Shown: piece after piece, positions 1-6,761 of the stretch | How positions within the stretch are numbered: position 1 is the first letter of the stretch | Layout: every line of letters begins with the position of its first letter | From: VAZQ01 sp036522235 | GTDB lineage: Bacteria; Pseudomonadota; Alphaproteobacteria; Rhizobiales; Xanthobacteraceae | NCBI GenBank assembly: GCA_036522235.1 | Contig: DATDGG010000473.1 | Span: 1 to 9,297 of the forward strand | Length of the DNA stretch: 9,297 nucleotides | Direction of reading: 5' to 3' | The notes under the pieces: generated by a model | The model's database searches: none | What the model was told of the DNA's origin: nothing | Seen by the model: the letters and a program-made list of their open reading frames with translations, nothing else | Program-made: the position numbers and the translations under genes

Positions 1-870
1 ATCCGGATCGCCGGTCGATGCGGCCGAAACATTGACGCTCGCGTCGAGCGCGGGCGAGGCGAGCATCTCGGCCGCCACCAGGTCGAGCACGCGGTGATCG
101 AGCAGGCGGACGAGGCCGAGACGCTCCGCCCAGGGGATGAACTGGTTCACCGCCAACAGGCTGCCATCCGGTCGTTTGATGCGCATCAGGCATTCGTAGA
201 AGGCGGGCGCCCGCGAGCCGATCTCGACCACCGGCTCGAAGACGATGAAGATGCGGCGCTCGTTCAGCGCGGAAAGGATTTCATCGGTCGCCCGCATGTT
301 CTCGGCCCGCTCGGCGACGCGCCGCAGATTGGGCTGATAGGCTTGGAACGAGCCGCGGCGCCTGGCTCTGGCGCCATAGAGCGCGTCGTGGGCACGCCCC
401 AGCACCTCGTTCACGTTGCGGGCATGGCGCGGCACCGTGAGGCCGCCGATGGTCACGGTGGCGGCGACCGGGCCGGCGGAAGTCTGTATCACCTCGTCGC
501 GAATGCCGGTGACCAGGCGGTCGGCCGCAACCGCGAGATCATCGGGCGTGCAATTGTTCAGGACGATGCCGAACTTGTTGCCGGCGACGCGGCCGAGATG
601 GTCCTTCCCGCGCATCTGCGACTGCATGCGCTTGGCGACCGCGGCGATGACCTCATCGGCGATGTCGAAGCCATAGGCCTCGTTGATGCGGCCGAGCTCG
701 TCGATCGCGGCCAGCAGAAAGCCGCAGGAGGAACGAAGCTTCAGGGTTTCCTCGATCGCGGCCTCGAGGATTTCCGTGAGACGGCCGCGATCGAGCAGTG
801 TGGGCTCGCCGGCGGCACTGGGCGGCGCGTTCGCACCGCCCGCGATATTGATCTGATCCCCGTTGGCCAC
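1..870 (-). CDS. GGDEF-EAL domain protein with degenerate GGDEF site (partial, C-terminus beyond the left edge)
   Basis: This is a cyclic-di-GMP signalling protein: GGDEF domains make c-di-GMP and EAL domains hydrolyse it. 290 residues are visible. Residues 1-25 are a short linker, with no signal peptide or membrane segment, so the protein is probably cytoplasmic. A GGDEF fold spans about 26-180. Asp56 and Asn63 of the usual nucleotide/metal region are present, but the signature at 96-100 reads AGNKF instead of GGDEF, so cyclase activity is unlikely. The EAL domain begins at about 195: FEPVVE at 211-216, then E226-C-L-M-R230 in place of ExLxR, then SVNVSA at 279-284 with the metal-ligand Asn280. 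The remaining catalytic residues lie outside the window, so phosphodiesterase activity cannot be judged. The start is a GTG at 868-870, preceded at 5 nt by GGAAGGGA. The reading frame stays open to the window edge. Confidence 0.9.
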   Translation of the reverse strand, partial: MANGDQINIAGGANAPPSAAGEPTLLDRGRLTEILEAAIEETLKLRSSCGFLLAAIDELGRINEAYGFDIADEVIAAVAKRMQSQMRGKDHLGRVAGNKFGIVLNNCTPDDLAVAADRLVTGIRDEVIQTSAGPVAATVTIGGLTVPRHARNVNEVLGRAHDALYGARARRRGSFQAYQPNLRRVAERAENMRATDEILSALNERRIFIVFEPVVEIGSRAPAFYECLMRIKRPDGSLLAVNQFIPWAERLGLVRLLDHRVLDLVAAEMLASPALDASVNVSAASTGDPD

Positions 871-980
871 GTTCGTCCCTTCCGGTCGACCGCCCGCGGC
901 GCAAATCCATCAGCCGGGTGTCGAAGCGGCGGCAAGCTAGGTGAAATTCCTAAACCTTTCGGAAATCGTCCGGCCCGCGC

Positions 981-994
981 GGCACGCCTCTTGC
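981..994 (+). promoter_or_regulatory. Candidate sigma-54 (RpoN) -24/-12 promoter
   Basis: The sequence reads GGCACG, four bases, then TTGC, giving the exact GG-N10-GC arrangement that sigma-54 holoenzyme requires. It matches the consensus TGGCACG-N4-TTGC at every core base except the first T, which is C here. Transcription would begin near 1005-1006, leaving a leader of about 50 nt with the GGAG ribosome site at 1045-1048 in front of the small gene at 1056. No enhancer-binding-protein site was recognised upstream. Confidence 0.5.
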
Positions 995-1055
995 GGTGTG
1001 GTGGCAGGGACCGGACGCCCTGTCCCGCGTTGATACAGAAGGCTGGAGACCGAAA

Positions 1056-1382
1056 ATGCAGGCGGCCGCGCGCATAACTCCAATGGAGCCCGCTTCGCCG
1101 GCATGTCCTGGCTTGGCACAACCGGCCGCCGCCGCGACCGGGGCACACGCCGCGCCGCAGCCGGCCGGCCGCGCGCTGGTGCTGGTCGGGTCCGGCCCCG
1201 CCATCGGCCCGGCAAGGCCAAGGCCCTCAGCGGTCTTTCTGGCCCAGCTCATCGCTACCGCGCAGCAAGCGCCGCAGACCCGCCAGCGGCGGCGCGCCGA
1301 GCCAGATGAGGCAAACGCAGTCTATGCGGCGGTAGCTACCCCGGCGGCCTGGACGGGGCGCGCCATTTGCCGCGCCCTGTAG
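1056..1382 (+). CDS. Small uncharacterised conserved alphaproteobacterial protein (108 aa)
   Basis: I do not know a function for this gene. The first 50 residues are low-complexity Ala/Pro-rich with little conserved character. The second half, residues 57-90, holds a pattern I recognise from unnamed alphaproteobacterial hypothetical proteins: PSAVFLAQLIAT at 57-68, then PQTRQRRRAEP at 73-83 and an AxxAVY end. The basic RxRRR run and the preceding short amphipathic helix suggest a nucleic-acid, phospholipid or protein contact, but that is a guess. There is no signal peptide and no clear membrane segment. The ATG at 1056 is chosen because GGAG lies 7 nt upstream; an in-frame GTG at 996 would overlap the predicted sigma-54 promoter and has no ribosome site. 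The gene is divergent from the GGDEF-EAL gene, converges on rpmF 13 nt away, and may be sigma-54 controlled. Confidence 0.7.
   Translation: MQAAARITPMEPASPACPGLAQPAAAATGAHAAPQPAGRALVLVGSGPAIGPARPRPSAVFLAQLIATAQQAPQTRQRRRAEPDEANAVYAAVATPAAWTGRAICRAL
1356..1377. terminator. GC-rich hairpin between convergent genes, possible terminator
   Basis: GGGCGCG at 1356-1362 pairs perfectly with CGCGCCC at 1371-1377 around an 8-nt loop. It covers the last codons of the small gene and ends 18 nt before the stop codon of the convergent rpmF. There is no T-run on either side, so it is at best a weak or Rho-assisted terminator for either direction. A hairpin of this strength can also arise by chance in DNA this GC-rich. 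Confidence 0.3.
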
Positions 1383-1395
1383 GCGGCAACGTCGG

Positions 1396-1578
1396 TCAGG
1401 CCTCTTTCGGCTTGAGCACCTGCCGGCCGCGATACATGCCGGTCTTGAGATCGACGTGGTGGGGCCGGCGCAGCTCGCCCGAATCCTTGTCTTCGATATA
1501 GGTCGGCCGCTTGAGCGCATCGGCGGAGCGGCGCATCCCACGCCGGGACGGAGAGGTTTTTCGCTTCGGGACAGCCAT
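1396..1578 (-). CDS. rpmF: 50S ribosomal protein L32
   Basis: L32 is a small, very basic structural protein of the large ribosomal subunit. The 60-residue product has the family's usual length and typical N-terminus MAVPKRKTSPSRRGMRRS, followed by the alphaproteobacterial segments GELRRPHHVDL (34-44) and GMYRGRQVLK (47-56). It carries no zinc-ribbon cysteines, so it is the zinc-independent form. The ATG is preceded by AAGGA at 7 nt. It lies 79 nt downstream of mtgA on the same strand, an order also familiar to me from other Rhizobiales. The gap is large enough for its own promoter, and a candidate is listed separately. The plsX-fabH neighbourhood seen in gamma-proteobacteria is absent downstream. 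Confidence 0.97.
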   Translation of the reverse strand: MAVPKRKTSPSRRGMRRSADALKRPTYIEDKDSGELRRPHHVDLKTGMYRGRQVLKPKEA

Positions 1579-1632
1579 GTTGATCTTCCTTGCAGCGCCC
1601 TGCCGGCGCGCCTGATGTCCGGGAAGCCGGGC

Positions 1633-1661
1633 TTATAGAGGATCGGCCTCGACCGCGCTAG
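1633..1661 (-). promoter_or_regulatory. Weak candidate promoter for rpmF
   Basis: On the minus strand CTATAA (positions 1638-1633) resembles the rhizobial -10 element, with CTAGCG (1661-1656) at a 17-nt spacing as a poor -35. It overlaps the mtgA stop codon and would leave a leader of roughly 50 nt before the L32 start. The -35 match is only about half, so this is tentative. Confidence 0.25.
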
Positions 1662-2395
1662 AGGGACTGCATGTTCTCGAGACAACCCGCAAGCGCTGCG
1701 GCGCCGCGGGAGCGGGCCTCGTAGATGCCGGCGAGCCGGCGCACGCCCGGACCCGGCCGGCGCGCGCTCCGCCGCACCGGATTGGGCAGGATCGCCGCCA
1801 GCAATGCAGCCTCGCGGCGATCGAGCTCGGCGGCCGATTTGCCGAAGGCTGCCCGCGCCCCTGCCTCAGCGCCGAACTCACCATGCGGGCCCCACTCGGC
1901 GATGTTGAGATAGACCTCCATAATGCGCCGCTTGGGCAGCACGAGATCGATCCACAGTGCGAGCGGAAATTCCAGCGCCTTGCGCACGAAGCTGCGCCCA
2001 GGCCACAGGAACAGATTCTTCGCGGTCTGCTGCGTGATGGTCGAGCCGCCGCGCGCGGTGCTGATGTCGTCATCGGCTTCCTTGAGCGCGGCATGGATCT
2101 CCTGCCAGTCGATGCCATGATGGCTGCAGAACCGGTCGTCCTCGGCGACCAGCACGGCGAGCGGCAAGGTCGGCGCCAGGCGCTCGATCGGCACATAGAC
2201 GCGCTCGACATTGCCCCCGGTGAGCCAGCGCGCCAGCATCAAGGTCGAGACCGGATTGACGACGCGATAGAGCGGCACCAGCAGATAGGGCAGGAGCAGC
2301 ACGATCAGGGCCACGATCAGCACGGCCCAAAGCGCGGCCCGAGCGAAGCGCGCGCCGCGCGGGCGCAGGAGACCTCCTTCGGTCGCTGCCGTCAT
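1658..2395 (-). CDS. mtgA: Monofunctional biosynthetic peptidoglycan transglycosylase
   Basis: This enzyme polymerises lipid II into glycan strands at the periplasmic face of the inner membrane and is a GT51-family glycosyltransferase without a transpeptidase domain. The 245 residues fit the usual MtgA length. One membrane anchor spans about 19-45 after a short cytoplasmic tail. The five GT51 motifs follow in order: VAEDDRFCSHHGID (83-96) with the catalytic Glu85, RGGSTITQQTAKNLFL (115-130), RKALE (138-142), KRRIMEVYLN (155-164) with the second conserved Glu160, and the alanine-rich segment ending in LLAAILPNP (198-206). The ATG at 2395 has only a weak ribosome site upstream, while a perfect AAGGAGGT sits inside codons 6-8 (see findings). 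The gene is divergent from the bicupin gene and upstream of rpmF. Confidence 0.95.
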   Translation of the reverse strand: MTAATEGGLLRPRGARFARAALWAVLIVALIVLLLPYLLVPLYRVVNPVSTLMLARWLTGGNVERVYVPIERLAPTLPLAVLVAEDDRFCSHHGIDWQEIHAALKEADDDISTARGGSTITQQTAKNLFLWPGRSFVRKALEFPLALWIDLVLPKRRIMEVYLNIAEWGPHGEFGAEAGARAAFGKSAAELDRREAALLAAILPNPVRRSARRPGPGVRRLAGIYEARSRGAAALAGCLENMQSL

Positions 2396-2488
2396 GCGAA
2401 ATCCGATCGATCAGCTCGGTACACTGATCCTCGACCGGGACGGCATTGCGGCGGGGCTCTCCTCACTGCTAAATCAAGCCGATCCGAG

Positions 2489-2510
2489 CATTCGAAGACA
2501 CATTCGAAGA
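2489..2510. repeat. Two direct repeats of CATTCGAAGA, possible operator
   Basis: CATTCGAAGA occurs at 2489-2498 and again at 2501-2510, a 12-bp period. Each copy contains the palindromic hexamer TTCGAA. The pair lies 32 nt upstream of the GTG start of the bicupin gene, in the 147-bp divergent region shared with mtgA. It may bind a regulator of the bicupin operon or lie in its leader. No known regulator site was recognised, and a 10-bp duplication could also be incidental. Confidence 0.35.
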
Positions 2511-2530
2511 TCTGGGCGCAAGCGTACCGC

Positions 2531-2538
2531 AGGGAGGG
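2531..2538 (+). promoter_or_regulatory. Strong ribosome binding site that fixes the bicupin GTG start
   Basis: AGGGAGGG sits 4 nt in front of the GTG at 2543. The open frame extends much further upstream, antisense to mtgA, and an ATG lies at 2558, but neither the upstream starts nor that ATG has a comparable site. Confidence 0.7.
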
Positions 2539-2542
2539 ATTC

Positions 2543-3655
2543 GTGGCCAAGGACGTGATGGTTTCGCAGGAGATGGCCGAGAAGTTCAAGACCGAGAAGG
2601 ACACCCCCTATCTGCGTTTCGTGCGGGCCGAGGGGCTCGACATCGTCAGCGCCCAGTACGTGCCGGACCTGCGCGCCGTCGAGCTCAAGCCGTGGGCGCG
2701 GCGCGGCGGCAAGGGCGTCTACATCAACCACGAAGCCTCGCGCACCTCCAACGACTGCTATGTCTGCGAGATCGCGCCCGGCAAGAAGCTCGAGCCGGCG
2801 CGCCATCTGTTCGAGGAAATGATCCTGGTCCTGAGCGGCCGCGGCTCGACCACGATCTGGAACAATGCCGGGGCGCGCGTCACCTTCGAATGGAAGGCCG
2901 GATCGATCTTCGCTGTGCCGCTCAATTGCTGGTATCAGCATTTCAACGGCTCCGGCCAGGAGGTCGTGCGCTTCGTAGCGGTGACCAACTGTCCCTCGGT
3001 CATCAACCTCTACGACAATCTCGATTTCATCTTCAACACATCCTACGATTTCAAGAACCGCTTCTCCGGCGAGCCCGACTATTTCAGCGCCAAGGGCGAG
3101 CAGACAGGCTTCTTGCTGCAGACCAACTTCGTCGCCGACGCCATCAACCTGCCGCTCATCACCGCCAAGGAGCGCGGCGCCGGCGGCGGCCACATCCGCT
3201 TCAACATGGCCAAGGGCTCGATCGCGAGCCACATCTCGCAATTCCCGGTCGGCACCTACAAGAAGGCGCACGCCCATGGGCCCGGCGCCCACGTCATCGT
3301 GCTCTCGGGCGAGGGCTATTCCCTGATGTGGCCGCACGGCGAGGAGATGAAGCGCTACGAATGGAAATACGGCACCTTGATCGTGCCGCCCAATGCCTGG
3401 TTTCACCAGCACTTCAATTCGGGGCCGACGCCGGCGCGTTATCTCGCCTTCAAATACGCCTCGCCGCGCAACAGCCAGGGCGTCCCGATGTCCTGGATCA
3501 GCAAGCGGCTGGGCGGAAACCAGATCGACTACGCCGACGAAATGCCGGTGGTGCGCCAGATGTTCGCCGACGCGCTCGCGCGCCACGGCCTCAAGCCGCG
3601 CATGGACGAAGCCTATCAGGCCGAGCTTACGAACCTGCCGCCGAAAGTGGCCTAG
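2543..3655 (+). CDS. Two-domain cupin (bicupin) protein, substrate unknown
   Basis: The 370-residue protein holds two cupin barrels and no signal peptide, so it is cytoplasmic. Cupin 1, about 72-148, has ARHLFEEMILVLSGRGS (86-102) as the first motif, with His88 and Glu91/Glu92 as possible metal ligands, and VPLNCWYQHFN (125-135) with His133 as the second. Cupin 2, about 225-305, has KKAHAHGPGAHVIVLSGEG (240-258) with His243, His245 and His250, then VPPNAWFHQHFN (281-292) with His288/His290. The better ligand set is in cupin 2, so it may be the catalytic or metal-binding barrel. Bicupins include gentisate-type dioxygenases, oxalate decarboxylases and isomerases; I cannot assign one. The GTG start follows from the AGGGAGGG site. 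The next gene, a solute-binding protein, begins 48 nt downstream, so the two are probably cotranscribed. Confidence 0.85.
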   Translation: MAKDVMVSQEMAEKFKTEKDTPYLRFVRAEGLDIVSAQYVPDLRAVELKPWARRGGKGVYINHEASRTSNDCYVCEIAPGKKLEPARHLFEEMILVLSGRGSTTIWNNAGARVTFEWKAGSIFAVPLNCWYQHFNGSGQEVVRFVAVTNCPSVINLYDNLDFIFNTSYDFKNRFSGEPDYFSAKGEQTGFLLQTNFVADAINLPLITAKERGAGGGHIRFNMAKGSIASHISQFPVGTYKKAHAHGPGAHVIVLSGEGYSLMWPHGEEMKRYEWKYGTLIVPPNAWFHQHFNSGPTPARYLAFKYASPRNSQGVPMSWISKRLGGNQIDYADEMPVVRQMFADALARHGLKPRMDEAYQAELTNLPPKVA

Positions 3656-3703
3656 ACGGCAGGCGCACGCCGCCACGCGACCCCGCCTGCCCGGGAGGAG
3701 CGC

Positions 3704-4756
3704 ATGATCCGAGGTCGATACAGAGGTCGATATTTGGCCGCCCTCATGGCCGCAATTCTCGGTGCGCACCGCCTGCCGGCGCAGGCGCAGACGCTCGCCG
3801 AGCTCGCCAGCTATTACGGGCCGGACCGCACCGCGCGCCTGATCGCGGGCGCCAAGCGGGAGGGAACCGTCACGCTCTATTCGTCGGCGACGCTCGCCGA
3901 TCAGTCGGCGATCCTGCGCGCCTTTCAGACCAAGTACGACATAAAGGTGCAACAATGGCGCGGTAGCTCCGAGGACATCCGCAATCGCGCGCTGACCGAA
4001 CATGCCGGCGGTCGCTTCGACGTGGACGTGGCCGAGACGTCCGGGTCCGAAATGGAGCCCATGGTCCGCGAGCAGCTGCTGCAGGCCGTCACCACGCCAG
4101 CGGCCGCGGCGCTGATCCCACAAGCCATCATGCCGCATCGCAGCTGGATCGCCACGCGCCTGAGCGTCTTCGTGGGCGCCTACAATACCGACATCGTCAA
4201 GCCGGCGGACGTGCCGAAAAGCTATGCGGATCTGCGCGATCCGAAATGGAAGGACAAGCTCGGCATCGAGGTCGACGATGCCAATTGGTTCCTGTCGGTG
4301 GTCGGCTCCATGGGCGAAGAGAAGGGCCTGCGGCTGTTCCACGACATCGTGGCGACCAACGGCATTTCGGTGCGCAAGGGCCATACGCTGCTGGCAAGCT
4401 TCGTCGCCTCCGGCGAGGTGCCGCTGGCGCTCACCGCCTACAGCTACCGGGTGGAGCAGATGAAGAACGTCGAGGGCGCGCCGGTCGAGCTTCTGTACCT
4501 GCCGCCCGTGGTCGCGCTGCCGACCGGCGCCGGCGTGTTCCGGAAAGCGCCGCATCCTCACGCGGCCCTGCTCCTGCTCGATTTCTACCTGACCGACGCC
4601 CAGAAAATCCTCGCCGACCGGCAGGCGGTGCCGACCGACCCGCGCGTCAAGACGCTGCCGAAGGATATGATCTTCGTCGACCTGCCGAAATATCTCGAAG
4701 AGGGCGCGAAGTGGACCAAGCTGTTCGAGGAAACTTTCGTCAAGCAGGTGCATTGA
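3704..4756 (+). CDS. Periplasmic ABC-type solute-binding protein, family 1 (iron(III)/polyamine-like)
   Basis: This is a secreted ligand-binding protein of 350 residues. A Sec signal peptide is clear: basic n-region (1-10), hydrophobic LAALMAAILGA core (11-21), and an AQA cleavage motif at 26-28. There is no lipobox cysteine, so it is soluble in the periplasm. The mature part has the two-lobe pattern of extracellular solute-binding family 1: GTVTLYSSATL (54-64) opening lobe 1, a hinge around FVGAYNT (156-162), DPKWKDKLGIE (179-189), and GEVPLALTAYSY (237-248) before the C-terminal TGAGVFRKAPHP (274-285). This layout matches FbpA/PotD-like proteins; the ligand cannot be read from sequence. GGAGGAG lies 3 nt before the ATG. 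No permease or ATPase gene is present in the window, so it may work with a transporter encoded elsewhere or as a sensor. Confidence 0.88.
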   Translation: MIRGRYRGRYLAALMAAILGAHRLPAQAQTLAELASYYGPDRTARLIAGAKREGTVTLYSSATLADQSAILRAFQTKYDIKVQQWRGSSEDIRNRALTEHAGGRFDVDVAETSGSEMEPMVREQLLQAVTTPAAAALIPQAIMPHRSWIATRLSVFVGAYNTDIVKPADVPKSYADLRDPKWKDKLGIEVDDANWFLSVVGSMGEEKGLRLFHDIVATNGISVRKGHTLLASFVASGEVPLALTAYSYRVEQMKNVEGAPVELLYLPPVVALPTGAGVFRKAPHPHAALLLLDFYLTDAQKILADRQAVPTDPRVKTLPKDMIFVDLPKYLEEGAKWTKLFEETFVKQVH

Positions 4757-4786
4757 GCGCAGCACGCGCCCCTGACAGGAGCCGCC

Positions 4787-5479
4787 ATGGCCGACGCGAC
4801 CGAGAAGCCGCAGCCCAACCCGCACCGCCATCTGCCCATGCCGATCCGCATCGTGCGGGCGCGGCCGCGCCTGTTCATCTCGGCGGCAATCGGTCTCGTC
4901 GCGATCGCTCTCACCCCGTCGGATTGGCGGATCGCGGTCCGCATCCTGACCGGATGGGACGTCATGTTGGCTCTCTACCTCGTCTTGGCGCTACGCCTGA
5001 TGGCGCAAGCCGATGTGCGTCACATTCGATTGCGCGCGCGGCTGCAGGACGAGGGCCAATACGTCATCTTGGCGCTGACCGCGACCGCCGCGCTCGCGAG
5101 CCTCGGCGCCATCATCGCCATCCTCGGCATGAGCGGCGCCAGCGAGCGCCAGCCCATCCATCTGCTGCTCGGTATCCTGACCATTCTGCTGTCGTGGTCG
5201 TTCACCCACATTATGTTCGCGCTCCACTATGCGCACGAGTTCTATGACGAGAACGGCGGCAAGGGCGGCGGCTTGCTCTTTCCAGGCGAACTCAAGGAAC
5301 CCGACTATTGGGACTTCGTCTATTTCTCGTTCGTGATCGGGATGACCAACCAGGTTTCGGACGTGGCCATCACCTGCCGACCGATCCGTCATACAGTGTC
5401 GGTCCACGGCATCATTTCCTTTTTCTTCAACGTCGCGCTACTGGCGCTCACGATCAACATCGCGGCGAGCGCGATTTGA
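4787..5479 (+). CDS. DUF1345 family integral membrane protein
   Basis: The 230-residue product is an inner-membrane protein of the DUF1345 family, which has no established function. After a hydrophilic Pro/His-containing N-terminus, hydrophobic segments lie at about 29-44, 55-74, 92-114, 124-146 and 207-228, with a further moderately hydrophobic stretch at 176-190. Family-like conserved polar motifs are HYAHEFY (147-153) and the run PDYWDFVYFSFVIG (172-185), followed by MTNQVSDVAI. Conserved aromatic and acidic residues next to the fifth helix resemble a channel- or quinone-type pocket, but that is only an impression. AGGAG lies 5 nt before the ATG. The start is 30 nt after the solute-binding protein gene, so it is likely the third gene of the same transcript. 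The gene converges on ispG with a 21-nt gap. Confidence 0.88.
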   Translation: MADATEKPQPNPHRHLPMPIRIVRARPRLFISAAIGLVAIALTPSDWRIAVRILTGWDVMLALYLVLALRLMAQADVRHIRLRARLQDEGQYVILALTATAALASLGAIIAILGMSGASERQPIHLLLGILTILLSWSFTHIMFALHYAHEFYDENGGKGGGLLFPGELKEPDYWDFVYFSFVIGMTNQVSDVAITCRPIRHTVSVHGIISFFFNVALLALTINIAASAI

Positions 5480-5500
5480 CCGGAGGCCACGGCCGGCGAA

Positions 5501-6754
5501 TTACTCGGCCGCCGTCTGCCCGGCGCCGGCGTGGCCGTAGCGCTGCTCGATATAGTCGATCACCATTTTCTTGAAGTCGGCCGCCACCGTCGCACCGCGC
5601 AAGGTGGCGACCTTCTTGCCGTCGATGAAGACCGGCGCCGCCGGCTGCTCGCCGGTGCCCGGCAGCGAAATGCCGATATCAGCATGCTTGCTCTCGCCCG
5701 GCCCGTTCACGATGCAACCCATCACCGCCACGTTCAAGGCTTCGACGCCGGCGTAGCGGGTCTTCCATTCCGGCATCGAGTCGCGGATGAACGACTGGAT
5801 GTCGCGCGCCAGCTCCTGGAACGTGGTCGAGGTGGTGCGGCCGCAACCCGGGCAGGCCGCAACCAGCGGCACGAAAGTGCGGAACCCCATGGTCTGCAGG
5901 AGCTCCTGGCCGACCTTCACCTCGAGCGTGCGGTCGCCGCCGGGCTCGGGCGTGAGCGAGATGCGGATGGTGTCGCCGATGCCCTGCTGCAGCAGCACCC
6001 CCATGGCGGCGGAGGACGCCACGATGCCCTTCGAGCCCATGCCGGCCTCGGTGAGGCCGAGATGCAGCGCGTAGTTGGAGCGCCGCGCGAGCTCCGCATA
6101 GACGGCGATGAGATCCTGCACCGCCGATACTTTGGCGGACAGGATGATGCGGTCGCGCGCCAGCCCCATCTCCTCGGCGCGCTCGGCCGAGGTCAGAGCC
6201 GACACGATCATGGCCTCGCGCGTCACCTCGCGCGCGCCGAGCGGCGCGCTCGCATGCGCGTTCTCGTCCATCAGATGGGTGAGCAGTTCCTGATCGAGCG
6301 AGCCCCAATTGACGCCGATGCGCACCGGCTTGCCGTGGCGGATGGCGGTCTCGATGATGGCGCCGAACTGCTTGTCCTTCTTGTTCTTGAAGCCGACATT
6401 GCCCGGATTGATGCGGTACTTGTCGAGCGCCTGCGCGCAAGCCGGATGATCGGCCAGAAGCTTGTGGCCGATATAATGGAAGTCGCCGATGATCGGCACG
6501 CCGACCCCCATCCCGAGGAGACGCTCCTTGATGTGCGGCACGGCGGCGGCGGCCTCGTCGCGGTCGACCGTGATGCGGACGATCTCGGAGCCGGCGCGCG
6601 CCAGCGCGGCGACCTGGGCCACGGTTGCCGCAACGTCGGCGGTATCGGTATTGGTCATCGACTGCACGACGATCGGCGCGTCGCCGCCGACCGTCACGCC
6701 GCCGACATCGACCGCAACGGATTTGCGTCTTGCGCCCGGCGCAGCTTGGCTCAT
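5501..6754 (-). CDS. ispG: 4-hydroxy-3-methylbut-2-en-1-yl diphosphate synthase (flavodoxin-type, IspG/GcpE)
   Basis: IspG converts methylerythritol cyclodiphosphate to HMBPP in the MEP pathway of isoprenoid synthesis, using a [4Fe-4S] cluster in the cytoplasm. The 417-residue protein has the N-terminal TIM-barrel region with VQSMTNTDTAD (30-40), GDFHYIGHKLL (90-100), KYRINPGNVG (112-121) and RIGVNWGSLD (145-154). GLTEAGMGSKG (233-243) precedes the cluster domain. Cluster ligands are Cys301 and Cys304 in CPGCGR, Cys347 in MGCIVNGPGE, and probably Glu354. The spacing between the two Cys motifs is longer than in E. coli, as in the alphaproteobacterial form. The ATG at 6754 is preferred over an in-frame TTG at 6775 because AGGGAG lies 7 nt upstream of the ATG. 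It follows zur by 72 nt on the same strand. Confidence 0.97.
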   Translation of the reverse strand: MSQAAPGARRKSVAVDVGGVTVGGDAPIVVQSMTNTDTADVAATVAQVAALARAGSEIVRITVDRDEAAAAVPHIKERLLGMGVGVPIIGDFHYIGHKLLADHPACAQALDKYRINPGNVGFKNKKDKQFGAIIETAIRHGKPVRIGVNWGSLDQELLTHLMDENAHASAPLGAREVTREAMIVSALTSAERAEEMGLARDRIILSAKVSAVQDLIAVYAELARRSNYALHLGLTEAGMGSKGIVASSAAMGVLLQQGIGDTIRISLTPEPGGDRTLEVKVGQELLQTMGFRTFVPLVAACPGCGRTTSTTFQELARDIQSFIRDSMPEWKTRYAGVEALNVAVMGCIVNGPGESKHADIGISLPGTGEQPAAPVFIDGKKVATLRGATVAADFKKMVIDYIEQRYGHAGAGQTAAE

Positions 6755-6761
6755 CTCAAGT

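Noticed and set aside
94..1077. A 327-codon plus-strand open frame over the GGDEF-EAL gene
   Set aside because: The minus strand encodes a clear GGDEF-EAL protein from a GTG with a good ribosome site; the plus frame is its shadow.
950..1252. Minus-strand open frames over the small gene at 1056-1382
   Set aside because: They overlap each other in different frames, lack ribosome sites and have Arg/Ala/Pro-rich shadow composition, whereas the plus-strand frame has both a ribosome site and a recognisable conserved segment.
1883..2542. Upstream extension of the bicupin frame to an ATG at 1883
   Set aside because: These 220 codons are antisense to mtgA and look non-protein-like. The cupin sequence and the AGGGAGGG-GTG start mark the true beginning at 2543.
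2692..3966. A 424-codon plus-strand frame overlapping the bicupin and solute-binding genes
   Set aside because: It is an Arg/Gln/Ala-rich out-of-frame shadow without any family pattern.
2474..4831. A 785-codon open frame on the minus strand across the bicupin and solute-binding genes
   Set aside because: It mirrors two well-supported plus-strand genes with recognised families and ribosome sites. Its His/Gly/Arg/Asp-rich composition is the usual antisense shadow in high-GC DNA, and it has no recognisable domain.
5480..5496. Possible bidirectional terminator between the DUF1345 gene and ispG
   Set aside because: Only CCGG/CCGG or GGCC/GGCC pairings of 4 bp exist, the latter with a 2-nt loop, and there is no T-run; this is not supportable as a terminator.
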